36,596 nucleotides of DNA from Gammaproteobacteria bacterium 42_54_T18 (GTDB taxonomy: Bacteria > Pseudomonadota > Gammaproteobacteria > Pseudomonadales > Ketobacteraceae): assembly GCA_002163245.1 (NCBI GenBank), contig MAAL01000069.1:1-36596 (forward strand). The letters run 5' to 3'. The notes under the pieces are model-generated. The model was not told the DNA's origin. It was given only the letters and a program-made list of their open reading frames with translations, and did no database searches. Shown here in pieces: positions 7,320 to 15,589 of the stretch; positions within the stretch are counted from its first letter, which is position 1; each line of letters starts with the position of its first letter. The position numbers and the translations under genes are program-made.

Positions 7320-8513
7320 TCATTTTCGAAATTTATAGTCATACAACCACCGAAGTTTTTTATTCATAAACTCCGGATAAATCACACCCATTAGAGACAA
7401 CACGCGATCTCTAACAAAACGCACGAAGACATTTCTTTCATGAAATATACTCATGTTTTTTCTAGCGGCAAGCTGCACCCTTGCCGTTCTTTTTCCCCTA
7501 ATTTTAAAAAATTCCTCTCCAACGCCATTAGCAGGAGTATTATCAAGACAGTACGCGAGAGCTTGTGCATCTTCAATTCCCATAGCTGCCCCTTGCGCTA
7601 AGAATGGTAACATCGGGTGTGCCGCATCTCCCAAAATGATACAACGCCCGTCACTCCATGATGACAGTGGATCTCTATCATGCAGCGCCCAGCGGAAACT
7701 TTGAGCGGGGTTACTTTTTTCCAACAATTTCAGTATGCCAACATTCCAGCCACTAAAATCACCAAGCATCTCTGCGACAGTACCTTTTTCTGCCCAAGAT
7801 TCCTTCTCCCAATCAGAGCGTTCAACCACTGCCACATAATTAACGGCATCACCTCCACTAACATAATAAAAAACTACGTGACCACCAGGCCCCATCACTA
7901 TATGAGTAAGAGGCTCAGGACTTTCTTTTAGCGATGAAACAGGAATCAAACCCCGCCATGCAACATTTCCGGTAAAACGAGATGCATCAGTTATGGATAT
8001 AGCAGTAGGTCTAACAATGGAATGAATACCATCAGCCCCCACAACCCAATCAAAGTTTTTTTGATCTTGATTATTGAACAGAATAGAAGCCGTTTTCTCA
8101 TTATTTTTTACACTTTTGACTTCTGCATCGATAACAATAGCATCAGGAGCAATCGCTGTTACAGCGGCTAACAAGATGGCATGCAGATCAGCACGATGTA
8201 TGTGAATATAGGGATCATCATCGTCAGCACTTGAATTCTGGGAAAAACGAGCAATTGTAGCCCCTGTTTGCCAGTGCAACATTTTTAACCCTTGAGGTAG
8301 AAAGCCTACACGCCGAACTTCATCTAAAACCCCTAGAGATGATAAAACCCGCGTCGCATTCCCACTGAGTTGCAGGCCAGCACCAACTTCGCCTAGCTCA
8401 ACAGCCTTCTCAAACACTGTAACCCGGTGGCCTGCTTTTAGAAGCGCAAGAGCGGAGGAAAGACCCGCAATACCCGCTCCGACAATACCAATATTATATT
8501 TCTGCTGCCCCAT
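7320..8513 (-). CDS. FAD-dependent aromatic-ring monooxygenase, salicylate hydroxylase-like
   Basis: This is a 397-aa class A flavoprotein monooxygenase. The N-terminal dinucleotide fold is IGIVGAGIAGLSSALAL with the acidic strand end VFEKA. The middle DG motif is VVGADGIHSIVR, and the FAD-ribityl GD motif is ILGDAAHPMLPFLAQGAA. The pattern resembles salicylate and 3-hydroxybenzoate hydroxylases, which use NAD(P)H and O2 to hydroxylate an aromatic ring; the actual substrate cannot be read off. The DUF924 gene lies 24 bp upstream on the same strand, so they are probably cotranscribed. Confidence 0.85.
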   Translation of the reverse strand: MGQQKYNIGIVGAGIAGLSSALALLKAGHRVTVFEKAVELGEVGAGLQLSGNATRVLSSLGVLDEVRRVGFLPQGLKMLHWQTGATIARFSQNSSADDDDPYIHIHRADLHAILLAAVTAIAPDAIVIDAEVKSVKNNEKTASILFNNQDQKNFDWVVGADGIHSIVRPTAISITDASRFTGNVAWRGLIPVSSLKESPEPLTHIVMGPGGHVVFYYVSGGDAVNYVAVVERSDWEKESWAEKGTVAEMLGDFSGWNVGILKLLEKSNPAQSFRWALHDRDPLSSWSDGRCIILGDAAHPMLPFLAQGAAMGIEDAQALAYCLDNTPANGVGEEFFKIRGKRTARVQLAARKNMSIFHERNVFVRFVRDRVLSLMGVIYPEFMNKKLRWLYDYKFRK

Positions 8514-8537
8514 GACATTCCATTCCTAAGAAAATAA

Positions 8538-9098
8538 TTAAAACGACGAACCCGGCTCCAGCAAAAAAACTTTCTCTTCATCCGTAGATACCCGCCCTAA
8601 TATTTCATTTCTATGTGGGTAACGACCAAAGCGCTGTATTATCACTCTATGTTTGTGTTCAAACTCCAGATTCCCTTCCAATCCCGGCTCACTAAATAGC
8701 TTCACCGCCTCTTCATGCACAATCAGTGATTCACTATGCATATAGGGCATAAATAGGAACTGTTTTTGATTGGATGTAAAACCCTTATAACTTTGTTGTC
8801 TCACCGCTTCTTGGGATAACACCAACGCCATCGGGTCTGCGGCAAAAGCCCGCGCATCATCGCGATAAATGTTCCGAGAAAACTGATCCAACACAATAAT
8901 TTCCGCCAACCGACCCAAGGCAGTCTCACGCCAAGAAAACAACTCGCCTTTTACGGCAAAATCAAGCACCCCCTGATAACTATCTATCAACAACTGATCA
9001 AACTCATTGTCTTTAATCCACCACTGCTTTGGTGCTATCTCTTCAAACCAGAATTGAATAATGTCTTGAGGCTGAGTTTTTTGCGAGCAAGTAGTCAT
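8538..9098 (-). CDS. DUF924 family protein
   Basis: This 186-aa protein shows the DUF924 pattern: IIQFWFEEIAPKQWWIKD near the start, then LGRLAEIIVLDQFSRNIYRDD, AFAADPMAL and a C-terminal LEFEHKHRVIIQRFGRYPHRN. The family is an alpha-helical, TPR-like fold of unknown function, common in proteobacteria. It is the first gene of a probable two-gene unit with the flavin monooxygenase 24 bp downstream. Confidence 0.88.
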   Translation of the reverse strand: MTTCSQKTQPQDIIQFWFEEIAPKQWWIKDNEFDQLLIDSYQGVLDFAVKGELFSWRETALGRLAEIIVLDQFSRNIYRDDARAFAADPMALVLSQEAVRQQSYKGFTSNQKQFLFMPYMHSESLIVHEEAVKLFSEPGLEGNLEFEHKHRVIIQRFGRYPHRNEILGRVSTDEEKVFLLEPGSSF

Positions 9099-9228
9099 AG
9101 GCGATTCAACATTTACGTAGTGGCGTTAGTAAGCACTCTTACATCGATACGTTCTCTTAAATTGTATTCCATAACACGCCTCATGAAAACGAACATTCTT
9201 ATGAAAAAACACACTTTGCACTCAAGCC

Positions 9229-10134
9229 TTACTTCTGCCCCATAAACGACAAGACTCGTACGGTGAAACGCTCTGGCTCCTGAAGATAGCTGTAGTGCCC
9301 CGATGACTCAAAGGTTTCATACTCAGCATGAGGAAGACACTTAAGCATGGAACGTTTATCCGTTTTGTAATGGGTATGATCCTTTGGCCCCCAAAGCGAA
9401 AGCGTTGGCTGCTTTACCATAGAAAAGTCAGGAACATCACAACTATGCCAGGCCTGATATATTGAGGCCCAACAATTTATCATCCCCTCTTTTGTAGACA
9501 ACATCGTGGTACTGCGAATCCATTGGCGATCTTCTTTGTCGGGTACCGTCAGCTGAAACCAAGGGTAAAGCCAAACACTCGGCGTATATAAATGCATACC
9601 GGTCATAAACACCTGGCCAACGCCTTTTGCCTTTAGCACACCAAGCCCACTTGTTGTCGTAAACCAATCCAACTCGCCCTGCCAATCAGGTGCTTGAGGC
9701 AGAATAAGACGTTCAATCTTTCCCGGATTTCTCTCTGCTAATGTCATCGCTACATATGACGTGAAGCAAGGAAAAGATAGCATATATGACTTTTTGCCCA
9801 ATACACCCAATACCTCGTCCAGAATATCTGCAAATTCATCCACATCAAACGAAAAATCTTTAGCGGGCATCGAAAAACCAAACCCCGGCATATCGAGGCA
9901 AATCACCGTCATATGTGGTGTTAGCAATTCGAACAATCGATCATGATGTTCAATAACAATCGGCGAGTCTGATGCAAAAACAATGGCTTTTTCTCCCTCG
10001 CCTTCCATTCGAACTCGAACCGAGTGATCGCCAACATCAACATAATGCATCCCAGGGCGGGTCAAGTACTGCTCCCTGTCCTTTTTCGACAGTTTGTTCC
10101 TGTACGTTTCAGTTTCAATTTGAAAACAATTCAT
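9229..10134 (-). CDS. Alpha/beta hydrolase with Cys at the nucleophile position
   Basis: This 301-aa protein has an alpha/beta hydrolase fold: TVICLDMPGFGFSMP after strand 4, the nucleophile elbow, and the late acid and His segments. The elbow, normally G-x-S-x-G, reads SFPCFTSYVA, which puts Cys123 (codon TGC at 9768-9766) at the nucleophile position. Asp252 (LWGPKDHTHY) and His280 (ESSGHYSYLQ) fit the other triad members. A Cys nucleophile is known in dienelactone hydrolase but is unusual in this fold. It lies next to the PF10118-like remnant and the AraC regulator. The substrate is unknown. Confidence 0.8.
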   Translation of the reverse strand: MNCFQIETETYRNKLSKKDREQYLTRPGMHYVDVGDHSVRVRMEGEGEKAIVFASDSPIVIEHHDRLFELLTPHMTVICLDMPGFGFSMPAKDFSFDVDEFADILDEVLGVLGKKSYMLSFPCFTSYVAMTLAERNPGKIERLILPQAPDWQGELDWFTTTSGLGVLKAKGVGQVFMTGMHLYTPSVWLYPWFQLTVPDKEDRQWIRSTTMLSTKEGMINCWASIYQAWHSCDVPDFSMVKQPTLSLWGPKDHTHYKTDKRSMLKCLPHAEYETFESSGHYSYLQEPERFTVRVLSFMGQK

Positions 10135-10233
10135 GGAGTATTCCCGTTTTTAGTTCAGTTTTAAACCCAATACTTTCCTAGAAGCCACAACATTAATAAT
10201 GTTACGCAACCCTTATTTACCTGCAAAATACAC

Positions 10234-10791
10234 TCAACTATTCGCTGCTAACATACTCTCTACATCCAACGTATTTAGAGCATGAAGGTCATTCCCCATT
10301 GCATAAAATTTACGCCATGCATTAGCAAGAGGGTTTTGCTCCAGAAAATCTCTTGGATGGTATTTTTTCGACATTACAGGCATCGCCGCACGCCCAGTAT
10401 CCAATAGAAAAGCCAGGCCGACTTTCCACGCATTTAACGCTTTTCGGGGCTCTCTATAATACCCCTCAAGATTCATCATGTGATGATAAGCTTTGGCTGA
10501 CTCAACACTTAAATGCATAAAAGCACCCCCCACCATAAACCGCCTATACCATTCATCGTCCGGGTAAAATGTTTTGTAAAAATCAAAGGCTACCGCCCCA
10601 TGCTCAACTTCTTCGACTTGATGCCATACCCATAGCGCACGAATGGTTGGATCTGCATCTGCCATATATTCGTCATAACCATCTAATATTATCATCCCAC
10701 CCAAAAAGGTAAACGTCTCATACCCTGCCGTAAAACCAATGGTAAATTTCTTACTTTTTTCCAATAATGCATAAATATTAATGGCGTTGAG
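10234..10791 (-). pseudogene. Truncated PF10118-like (predicted metal-dependent hydrolase) gene
   Basis: The frame encodes the C-terminal two thirds of a PF10118-type protein, a ferritin-like fold with carboxylate/His metal ligands. Visible are KKFTIGFTAGYETFTFLGG, ADPTIRALWVWHQVEEVEHG and AVAFDFYK, where WHQVEEVEH carries the conserved ligands. The usual length is about 280 aa, and here at most 185 codons are open before a TGA at 10794-10792. The expected N-terminal EGE and QE/H ligand helices are missing in all frames upstream, and only 129 bp separate the stop from the divergent AraC gene. No convincing start exists beyond a TTG at 10764. It is probably a deletion remnant. Confidence 0.65.
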
Positions 10792-10920
10792 TCAAACATC
10801 AACATACTGAAGTAATTCTGTCCTACCAGATCAAGTTCTGATAGGTTAAACCCTGACAAGGGGCTGTCTTTTCGTGCCACAAGGAGGTTCACATAATCCA
10901 ATCATCACCTGAGCACACCT

Positions 10921-11955
10921 ATGAGCATGCCTGATACTGGCGACAATACTCTCCACCAACAGGTATCGGCTACGTACCTTCGACTAGCCGCGCGCGAATT
11001 AGGTATTAATAAACAAAATGCGCCTGCATTTTTAAAAGACACCCAACTAACCTACGAAAAGCTGCATCTCTTAGACGAGAAAGTCAGCCTCCAAGAACTC
11101 CTCCCCATCATAGGGAACGCCCTAACACTATGCGCAGAACCCGCTTTGGGCTTGGTGCTTGGTGAAAAGCTCCGAGTAACCACTCACGGTTCATTGGGTG
11201 TCGTGTTAATGTCTAGCCCTAATGTACAAACGATGTTGAAAGAATTTGTTCGCTACGCGGCAGTGACCGTACAATTCCTCAAAGTAACACTAAAGAAAAA
11301 CAGCCAATTCTATATTCTTGAAATAGTTGATTTACCACCATCAATCCCCTTTCATACCAATATTTCTGAGCTTGTATTAACCTCCGTTCAAAGTGTTATC
11401 GAGGATGCTATTGGGAAAAAAATAACCAATGGACGTTTCAATTTCATACACGCCAAACCAAAATACGTAAATAGGTACAAGGAAATACTACACTCACCTT
11501 GTCAATTTTTAGAAAAAAACTATCAATACTGTATCCCAATAGACATTGGCGAAACCTCTTCAATATTTTCTGATGAACCTTTATTACAACATGCAAAAAA
11601 ACTGTGCGACAAACAACTTAACGAACTCACAAAAACCAACACCCTAACAAATGATATTAGAACATTACTCCATAAAAACATCGGTCGTATATGGACAATC
11701 GATGATGTCGCTATGGCAATGAACACTTCAAAGAGAACCGTAGCACGAAAGTTAAAAAGTGAAGGCTGTACTTATAAATCAATCCTAGACGAGGTGCACA
11801 AAGAAGTAGTATCTAGCTACCTTATGCGTGACAATCTCAGCGTTGATCGTATCGGGTTTTTAATCGGTTATAGTGATTCCTCCAACTTCAGAAGAAGCTT
11901 TAAACGTTGGTTTGGCATGACACCGACTCAATATATGGCATCAAAAAAACCTTAA
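10921..11955 (+). CDS. AraC-family transcriptional regulator (OruR-like)
   Basis: This 344-aa protein has an N-terminal arabinose-binding-like effector domain (about residues 25-210, including ALGLVLGEKLRVTTHGSLG) and a C-terminal AraC HTH domain (about 245-342). The HTH region has WTIDDVAMAMNTSKRTVARKL for the first helix-turn-helix and RIGFLIGYSDSSNFRRSFKRW, then GMTPTQYM, for the second. Its size and layout match OruR/VirS-type regulators rather than sugar-binding AraC. It is divergent from the PF10118-like remnant and the Cys hydrolase, which it may once have controlled. Confidence 0.9.
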   Translation: MSMPDTGDNTLHQQVSATYLRLAARELGINKQNAPAFLKDTQLTYEKLHLLDEKVSLQELLPIIGNALTLCAEPALGLVLGEKLRVTTHGSLGVVLMSSPNVQTMLKEFVRYAAVTVQFLKVTLKKNSQFYILEIVDLPPSIPFHTNISELVLTSVQSVIEDAIGKKITNGRFNFIHAKPKYVNRYKEILHSPCQFLEKNYQYCIPIDIGETSSIFSDEPLLQHAKKLCDKQLNELTKTNTLTNDIRTLLHKNIGRIWTIDDVAMAMNTSKRTVARKLKSEGCTYKSILDEVHKEVVSSYLMRDNLSVDRIGFLIGYSDSSNFRRSFKRWFGMTPTQYMASKKP

Positions 11956-12078
11956 GATGCGCTACCATAAAAGCCACTGAAAAATCCAGACACATACAAA
12001 ATATCTGAATCAAATAGCGCCATACTTATTGGTATGTTAATGCCTCCTACTACGTTCATTGCGACAGCACTATCTACT

Positions 12079-12918
12079 TTACGCTCTAACAAATAAAAAA
12101 TTCTTCTGTGTAGCAGCACAGGTAATAATATTATCACTTAAATATAAACAACGATCCATTGATAAAGGTCGGTCGATTGACGCTCTTTCATTAACTCGTA
12201 TCGCCTTTTTATCTTTAATCAAATAGCGGTACATTGTTTCAAAACGCTCATCAAAACTCACACCTCGATTAGTTAAATCGTGGAATAAAAATGCAAACTT
12301 TCCTGACGACATTGTCACCCCGCCCAAACCAATAGCCAACATTTTTTCAATATAACGCTGATACGATGACACCAAATAGTCATTCACATCCGCTTTATTA
12401 TCTAAACGCTGGCGGTAAGGGGCAAGTCCCATTCGGTTACTTTTACTTAAGGCTCCCTCTTTCAAAGTATTATTGTTTTTATTGCCAGTAAGCACATACC
12501 GTTTTGTCGCACACACAATCGCATTGTCATCAAACTCGCAGTTATGCCGCCATGAAGATTGCCCTCGTTGCTGACTTACGTGACGCTTAACATTAATTTG
12601 ACCGTTTTTTTTCGCTCCGCCCTTCACTTTACTTATCACACTCTTTGTTTTCTTGCGGGGCATTGCCAATGTTATGCCGGATCTAGCGGCAGGTTTCTTT
12701 AACAATAAGGCTTGTATCAAGGGATCATTTTTTCGGAAGTCGTAAAAGTCAGGTAGATGTCGCCCATTACCTTTTGACGAAACCTCACAATAAACGTGTT
12801 CGTAGTAGGTTTCCGCCTTAACAAAGCAGAAACTTTTCGCCGATGCTACCCCTGCCCATAGGAACAACGGTAAAACCATACTGACACAAAAAATGTTTAA
12901 CAAAGCTCTTTTTAACAT
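12079..12918 (-). CDS. Secreted protein of unknown function, probably with a frameshifted C-terminus
   Basis: I do not recognise this protein. It has a clear signal peptide (MLKRALLNIFCVSMVLPLFL, cleavage near VASAKS), five cysteines after it and a very basic middle part (KKTKSVISKVKGGAKKNG). It ends as read at 12079. In the next frame, 12078-11952 encodes a convincing continuation (KVDSAVAMNVVGG, then INIPISMALF and SGFFSGFYG). Removing one base from a T6 run (plus-strand A6, 12095-12100) joins the two into a protein of about 320 aa ending at 11952, which would overlap the AraC stop codon. A periplasmic or outer-surface location is inferred from the signal peptide only. Confidence 0.6.
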   Translation of the reverse strand: MLKRALLNIFCVSMVLPLFLWAGVASAKSFCFVKAETYYEHVYCEVSSKGNGRHLPDFYDFRKNDPLIQALLLKKPAARSGITLAMPRKKTKSVISKVKGGAKKNGQINVKRHVSQQRGQSSWRHNCEFDDNAIVCATKRYVLTGNKNNNTLKEGALSKSNRMGLAPYRQRLDNKADVNDYLVSSYQRYIEKMLAIGLGGVTMSSGKFAFLFHDLTNRGVSFDERFETMYRYLIKDKKAIRVNERASIDRPLSMDRCLYLSDNIITCAATQKNFLFVRA

Positions 12919-13125
12919 TGAGATACCACACTTGAGGTGCTCCTACTGAATATATGCACAATCCTAACATAACAACACCCCACCATCGGCCTCATCAACA
13001 GAATTGATTGCCATATGTATGGTGATATTGAACGTATCGGAGCAAACCATCACTTGGTAGGTTTACTCTTTTGGCGCGACGCAAAACAACTTAGCGATAC
13101 CCGAATTTCGGCAGATAACTATAGG

Positions 13126-13139
13126 GAGAAGCGCTTCTC
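13126..13139. repeat. 14-bp perfect palindrome in a gene-free stretch
   Basis: GAGAAGCGCTTCTC is a perfect palindrome without a spacer, about 180 bp upstream of the hydrolase ATG at 13315. A shorter dyad, CCGAA-T-TTCGG, lies just before it at 13101-13111. Either could be an operator for the hydrolase gene. Nothing else is recognisable in the gene-free stretch from 12919 to 13314. Confidence 0.4.
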
Positions 13140-13314
13140 TTTGCCAAGCAAGACTAGTGCAAGCAGGACAATCTGACTTGCCAACCCCTGCTATTTTCGA
13201 ATTATTGTGCCTCGAAAGTCAATTTTCACCCTAGACAACTCGGGGGCACATCACCCACCATCAACAAGGAATAAATCAACGACCAAAATAACAGTCATCT
13301 ACATGGGTATTACT

Positions 13315-14247
13315 ATGACGGCTCACGACTCTACGCGTAAACCTACTTCTCGCTCAGTATTCATTCGCGACAAACACATTAACGTCTACGTGTGGCCAGC
13401 TCTAGATGACCCTGAAAATGACAACACATTAGGCGACCCTATTGTGTTGTTGCATGCCACCGGCTTTCACGCTCGCTGCTGGGACAAAATTATTCACCAA
13501 CTTCCCAACAACACCCCCATCTTTGCCATAGACGCTTTATGCCACGGTAAAAGTGACAGCATAGATCCACCCTATCATTGGCACCGCTTTGCAGAGTACA
13601 CGGAAGAGCTTATTGCTGAATTGGGAATAACCAACATTACCATTGTTGGCCACTCTTTCGGCGGACATATCGCAACACTTCTAGCCTCAAGCAAGCCCGA
13701 ACGATTTAAGCAACTCTTATTATTAGATCCGGTGATTGGCAACCCTGAGCATATGAAATTATGGCAATCCGCTACACAAATAAATAACCCCGTAGCTAAA
13801 CGTCGTAACCAATGGTCATCACCAAACGAATTAAAAGAAAAGCTTGGCAGAAAGTCACCTTTTAATCAGTGGGATAAAGACGTCCTCAAAGACTATTGCG
13901 AATTTGGTTTAACGAAAGCAAATGAGGGCTACAAGCTCGCCTGCCCCCCCGCCTGCGAAGCGGCTATTTATGGCATTGTCGGTGGTGATGAAACACACGC
14001 TAAGCTTGCCGACATTCAAACACCCACATTTATTGTTCGTGCGAGAAATAGAACAGCAGAGGATGCCCCCATGGATTTCCGACCGTCCCCAACATGGGAT
14101 AAGCTGGTCAACCAATTACCTAACGCAAAGGAAATTCACTGCACCGAACGATCGCACTTTTTCCCGATGGAAGACCCTGACTTTGTCGCCTCGTTAATTA
14201 ACGAGCTATATGAGAGCAATACCATTATGAAAGCAATACCATTATGA
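13315..14247 (+). CDS. Alpha/beta hydrolase
   Basis: This 310-aa protein (from ATG 13315) is a standard alpha/beta hydrolase. The HATGFHARCWDKII segment gives the oxyanion region, FAIDALCHGKSDS follows, the nucleophile elbow is VGHSFGGHIA, and the catalytic His is in ERSHFFPMEDP. An acidic residue in RTAEDAP fits the triad. The frame is open from a GTG at 13207 and ATGs at 13303 and 13315 are possible; none has a good ribosome-binding site, and I chose 13315 because the preceding residues look non-native. Its last codons lie in a 17-bp tandem duplication. The substrate is unknown. Confidence 0.82.
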   Translation: MTAHDSTRKPTSRSVFIRDKHINVYVWPALDDPENDNTLGDPIVLLHATGFHARCWDKIIHQLPNNTPIFAIDALCHGKSDSIDPPYHWHRFAEYTEELIAELGITNITIVGHSFGGHIATLLASSKPERFKQLLLLDPVIGNPEHMKLWQSATQINNPVAKRRNQWSSPNELKEKLGRKSPFNQWDKDVLKDYCEFGLTKANEGYKLACPPACEAAIYGIVGGDETHAKLADIQTPTFIVRARNRTAEDAPMDFRPSPTWDKLVNQLPNAKEIHCTERSHFFPMEDPDFVASLINELYESNTIMKAIPL

Positions 14248-14249
14248 AA
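14216..14249 (+). repeat. 17-bp tandem duplication at a gene 3' end
   Basis: GCAATACCATTATGAAA occurs twice without spacer (14216-14232 and 14233-14249). It covers the end of the alpha/beta hydrolase gene. Because 17 is not a multiple of three, the duplication changes the C-terminus from ...TIMKAKT to ...TIMKAIPL. It probably arose by recent slippage. Confidence 0.9.
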
Positions 14250-14351
14250 GCAAAGACATGATATTAGCCTATGACAGCCTCCTGAACGGTTTAATCTATT
14301 GATTTAGGGCCTTGCAGCGCAGCTTATTCCTCCTTACATTCCCATATTAGG

Positions 14352-14380
14352 TTGCACTCACCAGTGATAATAATTATCAT
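14352..14380 (+). promoter_or_regulatory. Sigma-70 promoter of the iron-transport operon
   Basis: A -35 box TTGCAC (14352-14357) and a -10 box TATCAT (14375-14380) are separated by exactly 17 nt. The -10 box is overlapped by the Fur box, the usual arrangement for repression by iron. The binding-protein ATG is 36 nt downstream. Confidence 0.7.
14365..14379. promoter_or_regulatory. Fur box
   Basis: TGATAATAATTATCA is an exact match to the 7-1-7 Fur model (TGATAAT-N-ATTATCA). It overlaps the -10 region of the promoter before the iron-transport operon. Fe(II)-Fur bound here would block transcription when iron is sufficient. Confidence 0.92.
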
Positions 14381-14415
14381 TTAGCTCTCTTTTATTGATG
14401 TACCTGGATTTTTTT

Positions 14416-15441
14416 ATGAACCTAGCTAAATTTTTCACAAAAGCCGTTATATCGACGTTATTATTAAGCTCCACATCCTTATTGGCGGCCCCAGAAGTCA
14501 ACCTATACTCTGCTCGTAAAGAGGCTCTTATTAAGCCTCTATTAGACCAGTTCACGGAAAAAACAGGTATCTCCGTTAACTTGGTAACAGGCAAAGCCGA
14601 TGCGTTACTCACTCGTTTAAAAAGCGAAGGTAGAAATACCCCCGCTGACGTATTCCTTACAACTGACGCAGGTCGATTACACCGAGCAGAGGATGCTAAG
14701 GTATTGCAACCGGTTCAATCAGAATCCCTTAATAATGCCATCCCTGCCAGCTACCGAGACCCTGAAGGTTACTGGTTTGGGCTATCTTTACGTGCCCGAC
14801 CCATTATGTATGTAAAAGGCAAAGTCGACCCTAAAACCTTATCAACCTATGAAGCCTTAGCAACACCAGAGCTTAAAGGTAAAATTTGCATCCGCTCATC
14901 CAGTAATATCTACAACCAATCACTAGTCGCATCAATGATTGCCGTTGATGGCGAAGCAAAAACAGAATCGTGGGCAAAAGGCCTTGTTGGCAACATGGCT
15001 CGACCGCCTAAAGGTGGAGATCGAGATCAAATAAAAGCTGCCGCTGCAGGCCAATGTGATATTGCTGTCGCCAACACCTATTATTTCGGGAAAATGCTTG
15101 CAGGTGGTGATGCATCACAAAAGTCTGCTGCAGAAAAACTCGCTATATTTTGGCCAAACCAAGATGGCCGAGGCACACACGTTAACATCAGTGGTGCAGG
15201 TGTCACAGCTCATGCAAAACACAAGGACAATGCCATTAAGTTAATTGAATTTTTGGCCAGCGAAGATGCTCAAGCCTGGTATGCACAGGTTAATTACGAA
15301 TACCCTGTTCGTGAGGGTGTAAAGCCAAGCAAAGTGCTTGCTGAATGGGGTAACTTCAAAGCTGACAACTTAAATTTGTCACAACTTGGTGATCTGAACA
15401 GTAAAGCGGTTATGTTAATGGACCGCGCTGGCTGGAAGTAA
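14416..15441 (+). CDS. fbpA: Iron(III) ABC transporter, periplasmic binding protein
   Basis: This 341-aa protein resembles FbpA/FutA/SfuA ferric-ion binding proteins. After a signal peptide (FTKAVISTLLLSSTSLLAAP) come VNLYSARKEALIKPLLDQF, ADVFLTTDAGRLHRA, and later IAVANTYYFGKML, whose paired tyrosines are typical Fe(III) ligands in the family. The ATG at 14416 places a normal signal peptide at the N-terminus; ATG 14398 adds six residues. It is the first gene of a Fur-controlled operon with the permease and ATPase, and delivers iron from the periplasm. Confidence 0.92.
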   Translation: MNLAKFFTKAVISTLLLSSTSLLAAPEVNLYSARKEALIKPLLDQFTEKTGISVNLVTGKADALLTRLKSEGRNTPADVFLTTDAGRLHRAEDAKVLQPVQSESLNNAIPASYRDPEGYWFGLSLRARPIMYVKGKVDPKTLSTYEALATPELKGKICIRSSSNIYNQSLVASMIAVDGEAKTESWAKGLVGNMARPPKGGDRDQIKAAAAGQCDIAVANTYYFGKMLAGGDASQKSAAEKLAIFWPNQDGRGTHVNISGAGVTAHAKHKDNAIKLIEFLASEDAQAWYAQVNYEYPVREGVKPSKVLAEWGNFKADNLNLSQLGDLNSKAVMLMDRAGWK

Positions 15442-15455
15442 ACCGTCAAGCAGAA

Positions 15456-15507
15456 GGACTACCTTGCATGACCTATACTCCATAGGAAAGGCAATGCAAG
15501 GTAGTCC
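15456..15507 (+). repeat. Perfect 14-bp hairpin in the fbpA-fbpB gap
   Basis: GGACTACCTTGCAT (15456-15469) is perfectly inverted at 15494-15507. The 24-nt loop contains its own small hairpin (CCTAT/ATAGG). No T-run follows, so it is not a standard terminator. Its place between a binding-protein gene and its permease suggests an mRNA-stabilising or partial-termination element that raises binding-protein yield over permease. Confidence 0.75.
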
Positions 15508-15555
15508 CTATTAGGGCATAATGTGCGCTGTTTTTTATGTCCATGCCCAATAGGG
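15506..15555 (+). repeat. Second hairpin in the fbpA-fbpB gap
   Basis: CCCTATT-A-GGGCAT (15506-15519) pairs with ATGCCCAATAGGG (15543-15555), giving 13 bp with one bulged A. The loop holds a T6 run (15531-15536). Its left arm overlaps the previous hairpin by 2 nt, so the two stems are almost back to back and could compete slightly. It ends 34 bp before the permease ATG. Confidence 0.7.
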
Positions 15556-15589
15556 CTTAGCCAACAGCGATTACTAACTCAAACTACCT

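Noticed and set aside
10692-10901. 69-codon frame as the missing N-terminus of the PF10118-like gene
   Set aside because: Its sequence lacks the EGE and QE/H ligand helices and is in another frame, mostly upstream of the remnant.
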